Under the pieces are notes generated by a model, which saw only the letters and a list, made by a program, of their open reading frames with translations, was not told the DNA's origin and did no database searches. Both the position numbers and the translations under genes were made by a program. From Hyphomicrobium_A sp963812795 (GTDB taxonomy: Bacteria > Pseudomonadota > Alphaproteobacteria > Rhizobiales > Hyphomicrobiaceae), in NCBI GenBank assembly GCA_963812795.1, contig CAWEWG010000007.1, positions 1 to 64,000 of the forward strand: a DNA stretch of 64,000 bases, given 5' to 3'. Numbering within the stretch: the stretch's first letter is position 1; the number at the start of each line of letters is the position of its first letter. Positions 49,849-60,159 of the stretch are shown here, piece by piece.

Positions 49849-50081
49849 TGCCTTATCAATTCCTGTTCGACGGTCCTAAACGTCCTGGGCTCGGGATTCT
49901 ATCGAGCGGCGCACAACGACGCTGTTCCCGCGGAAACGGGTTCGCCATGGCGTCGAGCCGAAAGGGCGTTTGGACGGTTTGTTGACGACAGACGGGGGGT
50001 TAGTCGTCCTGCCGCAGAGCATGAACGGTTAAGGTAACCGCATCGTAAACGAGCGGCTATTTCATCGGCATCGGCAACCGC

Positions 50082-50411
50082 TTAGCCGCGGCAAGGCCGT
50101 GCGTCGACGTCGGCGCTCCACCCGCTGGCGTCCTTGGTGTAGCGCACCGACTTGCTGCGCGCGGCCGACCAACGGGCCCATGCCGAGCCGTACTCGAAGT
50201 TGGTGAAGTCCGCCCATGAACGTGCAGCGGCCGCTTGCGCGGCAGGCTTGGAACGGCCGGAGCCGGAACCGGAATGAAAATGGTCCGACATGCACAGCCT
50301 GCCGCCTTCCTTGCGCAGGTCGTGCGTGTAGGCAAAGCCCGTATCGTCGGCGATGGCACCCGTCGACGCCGCAAAAGCGGCAAGAACCACTGAAGCAATA
50401 GCGCAGCGCAT
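50082..50411 (-). CDS. Small secreted hypothetical protein
   Basis: The product of about 109 residues begins MRCAIASVVLAAFAASTGAI, a signal peptide. The mature part contains GGRLCMSDHFHSGSGSGRSK, AAQAAAARSWADFTNFEYGS, AWARWSAARSKSVRYT and ends SADVDARPCRG. The ARSW.DF..FEYGSAWA pattern recurs in uncharacterised Bradyrhizobium-type proteins as I recall. Two cysteines could form one disulfide. Confidence 0.65.
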   Translation of the reverse strand: MRCAIASVVLAAFAASTGAIADDTGFAYTHDLRKEGGRLCMSDHFHSGSGSGRSKPAAQAAAARSWADFTNFEYGSAWARWSAARSKSVRYTKDASGWSADVDARPCRG

Positions 50412-50483
50412 GATCGTCTCCCCCAACCCTGACCGCGACGCAACTCTAGACGCGGCCGGGTTGATCCGCAACGCTGCGGCGCA

Positions 50484-51362
50484 CTACCAGGCGAAGCGGT
50501 CCATCACGGCGATGGCCGGCGGCGCCGGCGGAGCAAACAAGCGGGCAAGCTTCGCTGCCGACAGGGCTTTGGAGCGCATCGTTTCGTCGCGGTGGATGCC
50601 CGAGGCGACAAAAATCACGGCGATGCCAAAAGCCTCGGCGCCCTTCAGATCGGTGCGCAAGCTGTCGCCGATCGCAATGATCCGGTCGAGGGGAACCGGA
50701 GCCCCGCGTACCTTTTCGGCGGCGGTGCGGGCCGCCTCATAGGCATTGGCGTGCGGCTTTCCGGCCCAGAACACCTGCCCGTCCATGCGCTCGTAGAGAT
50801 CGGCGATGGCGCCGGCGCAGATCAGCTGCGTGCCGCCGACGTCGACGACCAGATCGGGGTTGGCGCACACGAACGGTAGATCGCGCGCCCGCGCCTGTTC
50901 CAGAACCGGGCGGTAGTCATCGGCGGTTTCGCTGCGATCATCGTTGAGGCCAGTGCAGAGAATGGCCTCCGCCTCGTCGATTCCGACGCGTTCAGCCGTC
51001 AGGCGCGAGAACGTAGCCGCGTCTCGCTCGCCGGGTCCGATGCAGTAGATGCGCCGGTATCCCTTCTCGGCAATGTGGCGCAGCGCGATCTCGCCCGAGG
51101 CGACGATGCCGTCATAGGCATCGCGCGGCACCGCTCGAGCATCCAGCATGGCGGCAACGCGCTCGGCTGGAACGGGCGCGTTGGAAACGAGGATGACCGT
51201 GCCGCCGCGCGCTCGAAACTTGAGCAGCGCATCACACGCGGCTTCGAAGGCGCGATGGCCATCATGCAGCACGCCCCACACGTCGCAGAACATGACGTCG
51301 TAGTCCGACAACAGCTCGGCGGCATGCACCAGAACAGGAGGGTGCGGGGGAAGAGGGCTCAT
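50484..51362 (-). CDS. HAD-superfamily class IIA hydrolase (TIGR01459 type)
   Basis: This phosphatase of the NagD-like class IIA group has 292 residues and is intact. Motif I is FCDVWGVLHDGHRAF (Asp nucleophile), motif II GTVILVSNAPVP, motif III with VFWAGKPHANAYEAA (Lys) and motif IV IIAIGDSLRTDLKGAEAFGI. It begins MSPLPPHPPVLVHAAELLSD. Family members dephosphorylate small metabolites. The substrate is unknown. Confidence 0.9.
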   Translation of the reverse strand: MSPLPPHPPVLVHAAELLSDYDVMFCDVWGVLHDGHRAFEAACDALLKFRARGGTVILVSNAPVPAERVAAMLDARAVPRDAYDGIVASGEIALRHIAEKGYRRIYCIGPGERDAATFSRLTAERVGIDEAEAILCTGLNDDRSETADDYRPVLEQARARDLPFVCANPDLVVDVGGTQLICAGAIADLYERMDGQVFWAGKPHANAYEAARTAAEKVRGAPVPLDRIIAIGDSLRTDLKGAEAFGIAVIFVASGIHRDETMRSKALSAAKLARLFAPPAPPAIAVMDRFAW

Positions 51363-51711
51363 ACGGTCGCCGATCGGGAGGGAGGAGGGGGTGAACCTGG
51401 GAGCGTCTCCATACGTTCTGTGACCTCAGAAGCCAAGTAACGGGCGGATTGCGCCCCAGGAGACCGCAATGGACGAGCCTAGAGATCCCCCGAAAAGCCC
51501 CCTCGCCCGCGAAACCAAAGGTGAGGGTGCGCCAAAACGCAAGCGCAACGAGGGGAGCGTGACGGCAGAGGAGCGCGCCGAGCCCGAGCGCGGCAACGAG
51601 CGCGCGGATGGGCGCATCATCGAGCGTGAGCGGGACGCCCACAACCCGGAAGGCATCTGAGCGTCCCCATGAATGCTTGCGCGCCGTGCGTATGCGGCCT
51701 AGTTCGAAGGG
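51363..51711. other. Intergenic region
   Basis: This divergent region between the HAD hydrolase and the Pr6Pr gene contains a 63-codon charged open frame at 51469-51660. It has no ribosome site that convinces and no recognisable domain, and I do not call it a gene. CCCTCGCC-type short inverted motifs occur near 51508. Confidence 0.4.
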
Positions 51712-52344
51712 ATGCTGCAAACGATCTATCGCGCCGCCGCCGGTGCTTTCATCGCCTTCTGCGTTGCCATGCAGTACTGGCTGTTGGTGCGTGGAGATAC
51801 GTTCGACGGGATGGCCGCCTCGTCGCTGAAGTTCTTCAGCTTCTTCACCATCCTCACCAATATCCTGGCGGCGGCGGCATTGCTGCTGCCGCTTATCGCG
51901 GCGCGTTCGGCGGCCGGCCGGTATCTGGCGCGCCCATCGGTGCGCACGGCGATCACCGGCTACATCATCATGGTCGGCGTGATCTACTACCTGCTGCTCA
52001 GCGGTCTCAGTCAACGCCAGGGCTGGCCGATGTTCTTCGAGCACATGCTGCACTACGTGACGCCGCCGCTCTTCGTGCTCGATTGGCTGGCGTTCGTCGA
52101 CAAACGCGATCTTCCTTGGCGCGTCGACCTCAGCGCCATGAGCTTTCCGCTCGCCTATCTTGCCTGGACGCTGCTCCACGGGGCCGCGTCGGGCTGGTAC
52201 CCGTACCCGTTCCTTGACGTTTCCGAACTCGGTTACCCGCGCGCGATCCTCAACATCGGCGGACTCGTGGTGGTCTTCCTCGCGCTCGAGATGGCGCTGG
52301 CCGGAATCGGACGTGTGGTCGGCCGCCGCGAAACCGTGGTCTGA
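51712..52344 (+). CDS. Pr6Pr family membrane protein
   Basis: This six-helix inner-membrane protein (210 residues, intact) is related to the Pr6Pr/YjbE-like family of the FAR-17a/AIG1-type group. Helices are visible at about 9-27, 44-63, 79-98, 113-125, 141-160 and 178-200. Conserved polar residues lie in FFSFFTILTNILAA, FFEHMLHYVTPPLFVLDWLA and SFPLAYLAWTLLHGA (a helix His pair). In eukaryotes relatives are lipid hydrolases, but no activity is shown for bacterial ones. Confidence 0.8.
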   Translation: MLQTIYRAAAGAFIAFCVAMQYWLLVRGDTFDGMAASSLKFFSFFTILTNILAAAALLLPLIAARSAAGRYLARPSVRTAITGYIIMVGVIYYLLLSGLSQRQGWPMFFEHMLHYVTPPLFVLDWLAFVDKRDLPWRVDLSAMSFPLAYLAWTLLHGAASGWYPYPFLDVSELGYPRAILNIGGLVVVFLALEMALAGIGRVVGRRETVV

Positions 52345-52360
52345 CGAGAGCGTCCGCGTG

Positions 52361-52489
52361 TTACTTAGCCTCGATCTTCACGGCGGGCGTGTCGATGACG
52401 AGACCGTGCTTGGAGTTCTCGTAATAGAGATAGCCGAGCACTGCGACAGCGACGGCCAATACGGCGATGAGAAGGGTCTTGGCGTCCAT
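52361..52489 (-). CDS. Small single-TM protein, 42 aa
   Basis: The frame reads MDAKTLLIAVLAVAVAVLGY, then LYYENSKHGLVIDTPAVKIE and AK. It has one N-terminal membrane helix followed by a polar tail and ends 16 bases from the convergent Pr6Pr gene. The function is unknown. Confidence 0.6.
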   Translation of the reverse strand: MDAKTLLIAVLAVAVAVLGYLYYENSKHGLVIDTPAVKIEAK

Positions 52490-52593
52490 TTGTCGTGCTC
52501 CTGGCAATGTTGGCCGTCGATCAGAGGGCCGGCAATGTTATGACGGCCCGGAGCCGCGGCACCGGGCCGTCGGTTTCAGTCGCGGCGCCCTAC

Positions 52594-52975
52594 TCAGCGG
52601 CCCCACTTATCATCGTCGAAGTCGCCGAGCTTGTCGAAGCAGCGCTGCAGTTGTTCGGCGCGACCGCGCTGTTCTTCGGGCTATGCGACCGCGCGGTACA
52701 AACCGGCACCAGCGGAAGTGGGGCTGCGGGTCGCTCACCCAGGCGGGGCCGCGAAGACCGCAACGAAAGCGCGCGTTGGCGTCCGACTGGACGACCGCAA
52801 TACGCGCATAGACCTCGCAGGATGCCCGCTTGCCTTCGACATCGCCGCGCCGGTCGTCGCGGCCAAACTTAAATGAAAATCCGCCGCCTTCGCGGTCGAG
52901 CCGAAGCGTCTGGGCTCCGGCTGATGCGGCGGCGAGGACGAGAATTGTGCAGACCAAACCGATAATTGTGCGCAT
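52594..52975 (-). CDS. Secreted hypothetical protein
   Basis: MRTIIGLVCTILVLAAASAG is a signal peptide (SAGAQ cleavage). The mature part has TLRLDREGGGFSFKFGRDDR, CEVYARIAVVQSDANARFRC, GPAWVSDPQPHFRWCRFV and, after a break near 52690, QRGRAEQLQRCFDKLGDFDD. Four cysteines are spaced through it. A frameshift creates a false long Arg-rich tail in the raw frame. No family is recognised. Confidence 0.6.
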
Positions 52976-53097
52976 GGTATTCTTGCTCGCTCCAAATATG
53001 CACATGGGACGACCCAGTTGAGGGGGACTTTGTGGCAGTCTGATGCGCGACCGATGGTCTGGGCGCGAATTCGCCTGCCGGGGATTGCCTCCGCTCG

Positions 53098-53925
53098 TCA
53101 GAGATGAACCGCGTTAAGACGATTTGACCGCAGAAACGTGCGCACGTCGCGCGCCGCGCCGTCGGGGTCCTCGGCAAAGCCTAGGCGCGCTAGATCGTGT
53201 TCTAGAGCGCCGATGCCAGCAGCACCGTATGCGCCGGCATGCGTCTCCACGACAACGGTGCGGATGGAGCCGAGACTCGGTGTCTTCATAAGGTCGATCT
53301 CTCCGCCCTCGATGTCCATAATTAGGATGTCTGGCCGGTACGTGCGCAAGATCTCCGCGAACGGCACAGCCGGCACATCGACCACCCTATCATAGGGCGA
53401 CACAGGGCTAAGCGAGCTGGCCCAGAAGTCGCTCCGGCAATAGAAAGGGAATGTCTGCGGGCCGCTCTCGGTGGCGACCACCACACGGTTCAAAACCTCG
53501 ACGTTGGTTACAGAGTTCAGCGCATGTACGCTGTTGATATATGGGATTAAACGCGGGTTGGCCTCGACGCAGATGATCTTGCCGGCACCGGTGCATTGGC
53601 GCACGTAGGACGAGATAAACCCGAGCCCTGATCCCAATTCTAGCACGACGTCGCCTGGCTGGATGACGCGAGTTGCCATTGCTCGCTCTCGCGCCTCGTA
53701 GCGGCCGGCGGCGAGTGAGAGCTCCATGCGGGGAGACAGTATTCCGCGATCGATGGGCAGCCACACGCCGCCGACGTCGGCGCCCCCGCGCAGCCGGTTG
53801 AGGGATCGCTTAAGCATCAACAGAGGTCGAATTGACGGCATCCGCCCCACCCTGTTCGTGTTGAAGCCGCTCAAGAGTGGCGTAGCCGCCTCCAACTGCT
53901 GTGGGATTTGCAACACCGAGCACAC
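53098..53925 (-). CDS. FkbM family methyltransferase
   Basis: This SAM-dependent methyltransferase is 275 residues long and intact, with MPSIRPLLMLKRSLNRLRGG (53841) a plausible later start. The SAM site is VIQPGDVVLELGSGLGFISS, with GKIICVEANPRLIPYI as motif II. DILIMDIEGGEIDLM and IRTVVVETHAG complete the FkbM fold. Family members methylate sugars, lipids or natural products. No biosynthetic cluster surrounds it, so the substrate is unknown. Confidence 0.88.
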   Translation of the reverse strand: MCSVLQIPQQLEAATPLLSGFNTNRVGRMPSIRPLLMLKRSLNRLRGGADVGGVWLPIDRGILSPRMELSLAAGRYEARERAMATRVIQPGDVVLELGSGLGFISSYVRQCTGAGKIICVEANPRLIPYINSVHALNSVTNVEVLNRVVVATESGPQTFPFYCRSDFWASSLSPVSPYDRVVDVPAVPFAEILRTYRPDILIMDIEGGEIDLMKTPSLGSIRTVVVETHAGAYGAAGIGALEHDLARLGFAEDPDGAARDVRTFLRSNRLNAVHL

Positions 53926-54156
53926 ATGAGCGAAAGGGCGACCCGCCCCAATGCAAGGGTGGATTTTAAGAAGTAGTTTGGTGTCCTCTGAGGAATTTGA
54001 GCCCCCCGACCCACCTGGTTACGGGTGCCATTATGTGGCTTCTGCGTAGTATGGTCCACTACGGCAAAGTACGGCCTTCCAATGAGTTAGCGCGCAATCA
54101 GGAGTCCGGCCCCGTGGCAGCAAGGTCATTCAAGGGAAGTTGCCGGTCATCGTACG

Positions 54157-54471
54157 GTGTGGCAGTCTAACGGCGTGAAGAAACGGACTTACCATCGATT
54201 GTCAGCGGTGCTCGGCATGGTCGCCATGCTTGGGGCACTCATTGCATTGCCGATGACGACGTCGATGGCGCTGGCCATGTCGGCGCCGACGGCCGCGAGC
54301 TCGACGGCCGATGAAATGCCGTGTCATAAGCCCGCCAAGAAGCCCGCCAAGCACTGCCCCGATTGCCCGGATATGGGCACCTGCCTCGTTAAGTGCTTCC
54401 AGCCGCTGTCCGCGCTAGTAGCCGAAACGAGCCTGCCTTGGCGTCGTCGTGACCTCGTGCGTGCTACCTGA
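54157..54471 (+). CDS. Small Cys/His membrane-anchored protein of the copper operon
   Basis: The product has 104 residues, and GTG 54175 (KKRTYHRLSAVLGMVAMLGA) is an alternative start. One hydrophobic segment (residues about 15-45) is followed by a polar part with EMPCHKPAKKPAKHCPDCPD, MGTCLVKCFQPLSALVAE and a basic end. The CPDCPDMGTC cluster and nearby Met/His could bind Cu(I). Position 168 bases before the copper efflux genes suggests a metal-handling role (inference). Confidence 0.6.
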   Translation: MWQSNGVKKRTYHRLSAVLGMVAMLGALIALPMTTSMALAMSAPTAASSTADEMPCHKPAKKPAKHCPDCPDMGTCLVKCFQPLSALVAETSLPWRRRDLVRAT

Positions 54472-54638
54472 GCCGTCTCAGATCGCCGCCGGATCTCTCA
54501 TCCCTCCACTTCTCCGACCTCCCAGCGTCTGAACCGCGCCTTCCGGGCGTGATCGCGGTCGCGGCTGACGCCGTGGCCCCGCGCGTGCGTTGGCCGTGCT
54601 GGCCGACGCGTGGTTCACGACAACAGGAGACTGACAAC

Positions 54639-55035
54639 ATGCAACGCAAGACCCTGCGTGCGGCCGCCATCGGCGCCGCGCTGCTCGCCGCCATGGCCGC
54701 TACCGCCTTGGCCGATAGCAAGGACTACGAGTTCCAGCTCGTCGACAAAGAGGTGAAGACAGGGCGAGGCGACGATCGCGGTCAAGCTCGTCCACAAGCC
54801 TTCCGGCCGGGCCATTCCCGATGCGGTGATCTTCGCCAAGCGCATCGACATGGGCCCGGACGGCATGGCGACGATGGCGGCGCCGCTCGAGCCGGTGCCC
54901 TCGACGAGCCGGGCGTCTATCGGTTCAAGACCAACCTCGACGATGGCGGGCAGCTGGGCCTTGTCGCTCGGCGCCAAGGTGCAGGGCGAGACCGGCACGG
55001 TCGAGAACAAGCTGATCGTCAAGGCGACCCAATGA
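54639..55035 (+). CDS. YtkA-like / FixH-like domain periplasmic protein
   Basis: The signal peptide is MQRKTLRAAAIGAALLAAMA. The mature domain reads DYEFQLVDKEVKTGEATIAV (after an extra base near 54768), KLVHKPSGRAIPDAVIFAKR, DMGPDGMATMAAPLEPVPS, PGVYRFKTNLDDGGQLGL and NKLIVKATQ. The D(M)xPDGMxxM methionine motif is typical of YtkA-like proteins found with RND copper pumps. Further breaks lie near 54900 and 54965. It is translationally coupled to cusB (ATGA at 55032). Confidence 0.78.
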
Positions 55036-56495
55036 GCCCGCTCGCTCAAGGGGATGGTGACCGTCGCGGCCGTCGTGGCCGCGGCGGGAGCCGGCTATGT
55101 GGGCGGGCAGACTGGGCTGATCAAGCTGCCCATACCCGCCATGACCGCGATGACCGGCGTGGCGCAGCCCGACGCCAAGGTCCGGTCATCTACTACCGCG
55201 ACCCCGACGGGAAGCCGTTCTACTCGCTGACGCCGAGGACCACCGACGACGGCACAGCCCTACGTGGCCGTCCATGCCAGCGAGGATGTCGAGCTTCGAT
55301 ACGCCCAAGCCGCTGCGCAGCGCCGATGCGCAGAGCCGAGCGGAAGATCATCCACTACCGCAACCCCATGGGCCTTCCCGACATCTCGCCGGTGCCGAAG
55401 AAGGACTCGATGGGGATGGACTACATCCCCGTCTACGAGGGCGAGCGGACGACGGCGATACGGTCAAGGTCTCGCCCGGCAAAATCCAGCGCACCGGCGT
55501 CAAGACCGAGCTCGTCGGCAAGCGGCCGATCGGTCGCAACATCCAGCGCGCCGGGCGTCGTCGCGCTCGATGAGCGGCGCGTCTCGGTGGTCGCGCCGCG
55601 CTTCGACGGCTTCATCGACAAGGTCGGCGCCGGTCACCAGCGGCACCCACGTCCAGCAAGGGCGACCCGCTGATGACGGTGTTCGGCCAGGAGCTGCTCA
55701 ACGCAGGCGCGCCAGGCTCATCGTCGAGGAGGTACCGGCTGGAGGCCGATCGGACGACGCACGACCAGCCGGCACAGATCCGGGCCGGCGTCGTCGGCGC
55801 GCGGCGCCGGCTTGCTCAACTTCGGCGTGCCCGAGGAGTTCATCGACCGAGATCAAGCGCGACCGGACGGTTCCCGACACGGTCACGCTGGCCGGCCCCG
55901 CGCGACGGCGTCGTGCTCGAGCGCAACGCCGTCGACGGCCAGGCGCTTCAAGGCCGGCGACGTGCTGTTCCGCATCGCCGACCATTCGGTGGTGTGGGTG
56001 ATGGCCGACGTCGCCGAAGGCGACCTCGGCGCGCTCAAGCCCGGCCAGTCGGTGACGGTGACGCACGCGCGCCCATCCCGGCCGCGTCTTCAAGGGCAAG
56101 GTGGCGGTGGTCTATCCGCACCTGATGAAGGAGACCCGCACGGCGCGCGTGCGCATCGAGCTGCCCAACCCCGACCTCGCGCTGCTGCCCGACATGTATG
56201 CCGACGTCGAGATCGCCACCGGCTCCGACGAGCCCGTGGTCGCCGTGCCCGACAAGCGCGGTCATCGACAGCGGCAGCGCGGCAGGTCGTCATCGTCGAT
56301 CGGGGCGAGGGCCGGTTCGAGCCGCGCGACGTGAAGCTCGGCCGCCGCGGCGACGGCTACGTCGAGGTCATGAGCGGCCTCCAGGAAGGCGACAGCGTCG
56401 TCGTCAACGGCAACTTCCTCATCGACGCCGAAAGCAATCTGCAGTCCGCCCTGAAGGGCCTGACGGCGCCTCCGGCCGAGGAGGCCAGCCAATGA
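55032..56495 (+). CDS. cusB: CusB-type efflux RND periplasmic adaptor
   Basis: This is a membrane-fusion protein linking the CusA pump to an outer-membrane channel. The N-terminal anchor (VTVAAVVAAAGAGYVGGQTG) is followed by two tandem heavy-metal-binding-type segments, VIYYRDPDGKPFYSLTPR and IIHYRNPMGLPDISPVPKKD. Barrel-sandwich text follows: RRVSVVAPRFDGFIDKVG, GDPLMTVFGQELLNA. C-terminal KGKVAVVYPHLMKETRTARV, DMYADVEIATGSDEPVVAVP and GDGYVEVMSGLQEGDSVVVN complete it. At least ten frameshifts occur. It overlaps cusA by ATGA at 56492. Confidence 0.88.
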
Positions 56496-59400
56496 TCGCC
56501 CGCCTCATCGCCTGGTCGGCCCGCAACCTGGTGCTGGTGCTGATCGCCACCGCCTTCGCGGTGGTGGCGGGCGTCTGGGCGCTGCAGCACGCCTGCCGCT
56601 CGACGCCATTCCCGACCTCTCGGACACGCAGGTCATCGTCTACACCGAGTTTCCCGGGCAGGCGCCGCAGGTGGTCGAGGACCAGGTCACCTATCCGCTC
56701 ACCACCTCGATGCTGACCGTGCCGCGCTCGAAGGTGGTGCGCGGGTTCTCCTTCTTCGGCGTGTCGTTCGTCTACGTCATCTTCGAGGACGGCACCGACA
56801 TCTACTGGGCGCGCAGCCGCGTGCTCGAATACCTCAACGCCGCCGGCAAAGCGTCTGCCTGCCGGCGTCACGCCGACCTTGGGCCCGGACGCCACCGGCG
56901 TCGGCTGGGTCTACCAGTACGCCGTCGTCGGCAAGAACAAGTCCCTCGCCGAGCTGCGCTCGCTGCAGGACTGGGAGATCCGCTTCGGGCTGTCCAAGGC
57001 CGAGGGCGTCGCCGAGGTGGCCAGCGTCGGCGGCTTCGTCAAGCAATACAACGTCGTCGTCGACCCCGGCCGCATGCGCTCGCTCGGCATCCCGCTGTCA
57101 AAAGGTGCGCGAGGTCATCCGCGACAGCAACATGGACGTCGGCGGCCGCACGGTCGAGCTCGCCGAGCACGAGTTCATGGTGCGCGGCCGCGGCTATCTC
57201 AAAGGCATCGGCGACCTCGAGACGCATCGTCGTCAAGGTCGACGGCGGCACGCCGGTGCTGCTGAAGGACATCGCCCGCGTCGAGCTCGGCCCGGACGAG
57301 CGGCGCGGCATCGCCGAGCTCAACGGCGAGGGCGAGGTGGCGAGCGGCATCGCCCTGCAGCGCTTCGGCGCCAACGCGCTCAACGTCATCGACAACGTCA
57401 AGGCAGCGCCTCGACGGAGATTGCCCCGTCGCTGCCCGAGGGCACCGAGATCGTCCCGGTCTACGACCGCTCCGAGCTGATCCACCGCGCCATCGACACG
57501 CTGCAAGACGACGCTGCTCGAGGAAAGCGTCGTCGTCGCGCTGGTCTGCATCGTCTTCCTGCTGCACGTGCGCAGCGCGCTGGTCGCCATCCTCATGCTG
57601 CCCGTCGGCATCCTGATGTCGTTCGTGGCCATGAAGGTGCTCGGCATCGGCTCCAACATCATGAGCCTCGGCGGCATCGCCATCGCCATCGGCGCCATGA
57701 TCGACGCGGCCATCGTCATGATCGAGAACGCGCACAAGCATCTGGAGCGCGCGCCGCCCGACAAGCCGCGGCTGGAGATCCTCGTCGAGGCGGCCTCCGA
57801 GGTCGGCCCGGCGCTGTTCTTCTCGCTGCTCATCATCACCGTGTCGTTCCTGCCGATCTTCACGCTGGAAGCGCAGGAAGGCCGCCTGTTCGGGCCGCTC
57901 GCCTTCACCAAGACCTTCGCCATGGCGGCGGCGGCGATCCTGTCGGTCACGCTGGTGCCGGCGCTGATGGTGATCTTCGTGCGCGGCCGCATCATCCCGG
58001 AGCACAGGAACCCGCTCAACCGCGTCGCTGATCGCCATCTATCGGCCGGTCATCCGCGGCGTGCTGCAAGGCCAAGACGCTGACCATCGCGCTGGCGCTG
58101 GTCGTCCTCGGCGTGTCGGTCTGGCCGGCGCTGCAGGTCGGCACCGAGTTCATGCCGAACCTCAACGAGGGCACGCTGCTGTACATGCCGACCACCCTGC
58201 CGGGGCTGTCGGTCACCAAGTCGGCGGAGCTGCTGCAGACGCAGGACCGCATCATCCGCACGTTCCCCGAGGTGGCCTCGGTCTACGGCAAGGCCGGCCG
58301 CGCGCAGACCGCCACCGACCCGGCGCCGATCGAGATGTTCGAGACCATCATCAACCTCAAGCCGAAGGAGGAATGGCGGCCCGGGCCTGACCGTCGACAG
58401 CCTGATCCAGGAGATGGACCGCTCGCTGCAGTTCCCCGGCGTCTCCAACGCCTGGACCATGCCGATCAAGGCGCGCATCGACATGCTGTCGACCGGCATC
58501 CGCACGCCGGTCGGCGTCAAGGTCATCGGCAAGGACCTTGCCGAGATGGAGAAGGTCGCGCGGCAGGTCGAGACGGTCGCTCAAGACGGTGCCCGGCACG
58601 TCCAGCGCCTATGCCGAGCGCGTGGTCGGCGGCTACTACCTCGAGATCGTCCCCGACCGCGACCGGCTGGCCCGCTACGGCCTGATGATCGCGGACGTGC
58701 AGAGCGTGGTCGGCGACGGCGCTCGGCGCCGAGCCGATCACCACCACCGTCGAGGGACGCGAACGCTACACGGTGGCCATCCGCTATCCGCGCGACCTGC
58801 GCTCCGACCCGCAGTCGATCGCCAAGGACGTGCTGGTGTCGCTGCCCGGCGGCGGCACCGTCCCGCTGGGCGAGGTGGCCGACATCCGGCTCACCCAAGG
58901 CGCCACCAGCATCCGCACCGAGAACGCCAAGCTCGCCACCTACATCTTCGTCGACATCCGCGACCGCGATCTCGGCGGCTACGTCGCCGACGCCAAGAAG
59001 GCGGTGGCAGAGCAGGTCAAGCTGCCGGCCGGCACCTACCTCGTGTGGAGCGGCCAGTTCGAGTACCTGGAGCGCGCCGAGGCCCGCCTGCAAGCTGGTC
59101 GTGCCGGTGACGCTGATGATCATCTTCCTGCTGCTCTACCTCAACTTCCGGCGCATCACCGAGACGCTGATCGTCATGCTGTCGCTGCCGTTCGCGCTGG
59201 TCGGCGGGCATGTGGCTGATGTGGTGGCTCGGCTTCAACATGTCGGTGGCGGTGGCGGTCGGCTTCATCGCGCTCGCCGGCGTCGCCGCCGAGACCGGCG
59301 TCGTGATGCTGATCTACCTCGACCACGCGGCCGAGGAGATCCGCGCGCGCTGCCGCCAGCAAGGCCGCCCCTACACGCAGGGCCGACCTCTATGAGGCCA

Positions 59401-59657
59401 TCATGATCGGCGCGGTCGAGCGCGTGCGGCCCAAGATGATGACGGTGGTCGCCATCATGGCCGGCCTGCTGCCCATCATGTGGAGCACCGGCACCGGCTC
59501 GGAGGTCATGCAGCGCATCGCCGTGCCGATGATCGGCGGCATGGTCTCCTCGACGCTGCTGACCCTCATCGTCATTCCGGCCGTCTATGCACTGGTCAAA
59601 GGCTGGCGGCTGCCGATCAACATGGGTGCACTACAGGGCTCATTGGCGGCGGCGTAG
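56492..59657 (+). CDS. cusA: CusA/CzcA family heavy-metal efflux RND pump
   Basis: This proton-driven inner-membrane pump is of the Cu(I)/Ag(I) type. It opens MIARLIAWSARNLVLVLIAT and shows PLDAIPDLSDTQVIVYTEFP, YQYAVVGKNKSLAELRSLQD, MSLGGIAIAIGAMIDAAIVM (TM4 proton-relay Asp), VGTEFMPNLNEGTLLYMPTT and GVAAETGVVMLIYLDHA. Methionines in MSTGIRTPVGVKV-like and MPIKARIDMLSTGI regions fit the Cus rather than the Czc subgroup. Breaks include extra C at about 57225, 57504 and 58066, and extra A at about 57100 and 59094. No outer-membrane partner gene follows. Confidence 0.92.
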
Positions 59658-60159
59658 CATGGCAGCCTGGCCCGCAGTCCCCTGGTATTTGCCAGCAGCC
59701 CAGGGCAACGCGCTGTTTCACCGGAACTCGGTTCTGGCCCCAAGGGGACATGCAGCGCGCAGACAGCGATGACCGCTTCTGGCCCAAAGCTGACATCAAC
59801 GACAGACTGATGGGTAGTCAGCTTAGACACTGATAGCGGACATGCGCTTTGCACCACTAGGTCGACGAGACAGACAAACACGTTACGATTCTCGCCTCTG
59901 CGGGCTCCATCCTAATGTGTTGTTAGGTCCCAGCTGCTGCTGGCGGCAAAAATTGTCGTTGGTCTGCAGCGGTTTGCACCGAACTCGTTATGAATTGTAA
60001 GTTCTATAACAAGCGGCGTCCCTGCGCCTATGACGAAGTCCGCTGCTCGATGTGAGCGGACACAACGCGCGATGCGCCTGGTAGTCGACACACACTGATC
60101 AATGCGATGACCCGGCCGAGTAGCCTTCACGCTGACTGAGCACCGATCGGCAGGCGGAG
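59658..60159. other. Gene-poor stretch after cusA
   Basis: No supported gene. It holds the short direct repeat listed separately and more AT-rich text from about 59,800. No terminator-like hairpin was recognised right after cusA. Confidence 0.45.
59732..59796. repeat. Degenerate dispersed repeat of the TTCTGGCCC type
   Basis: Two imperfect direct copies, TTCTGGCCCCAAGGGGACA at 59732-59750 and TTCTGGCCCAAAGCTGACAT at 59777-59796. On the minus strand this encodes an MSALGQK-like peptide, which I recall as a common spurious product of a dispersed repeat in Bradyrhizobium-type genomes. Confidence 0.5.

Noticed and set aside
51469..51660. 63-codon charged ORF
   Set aside because: No ribosome site, no domain, and composition like random GC-rich sequence.
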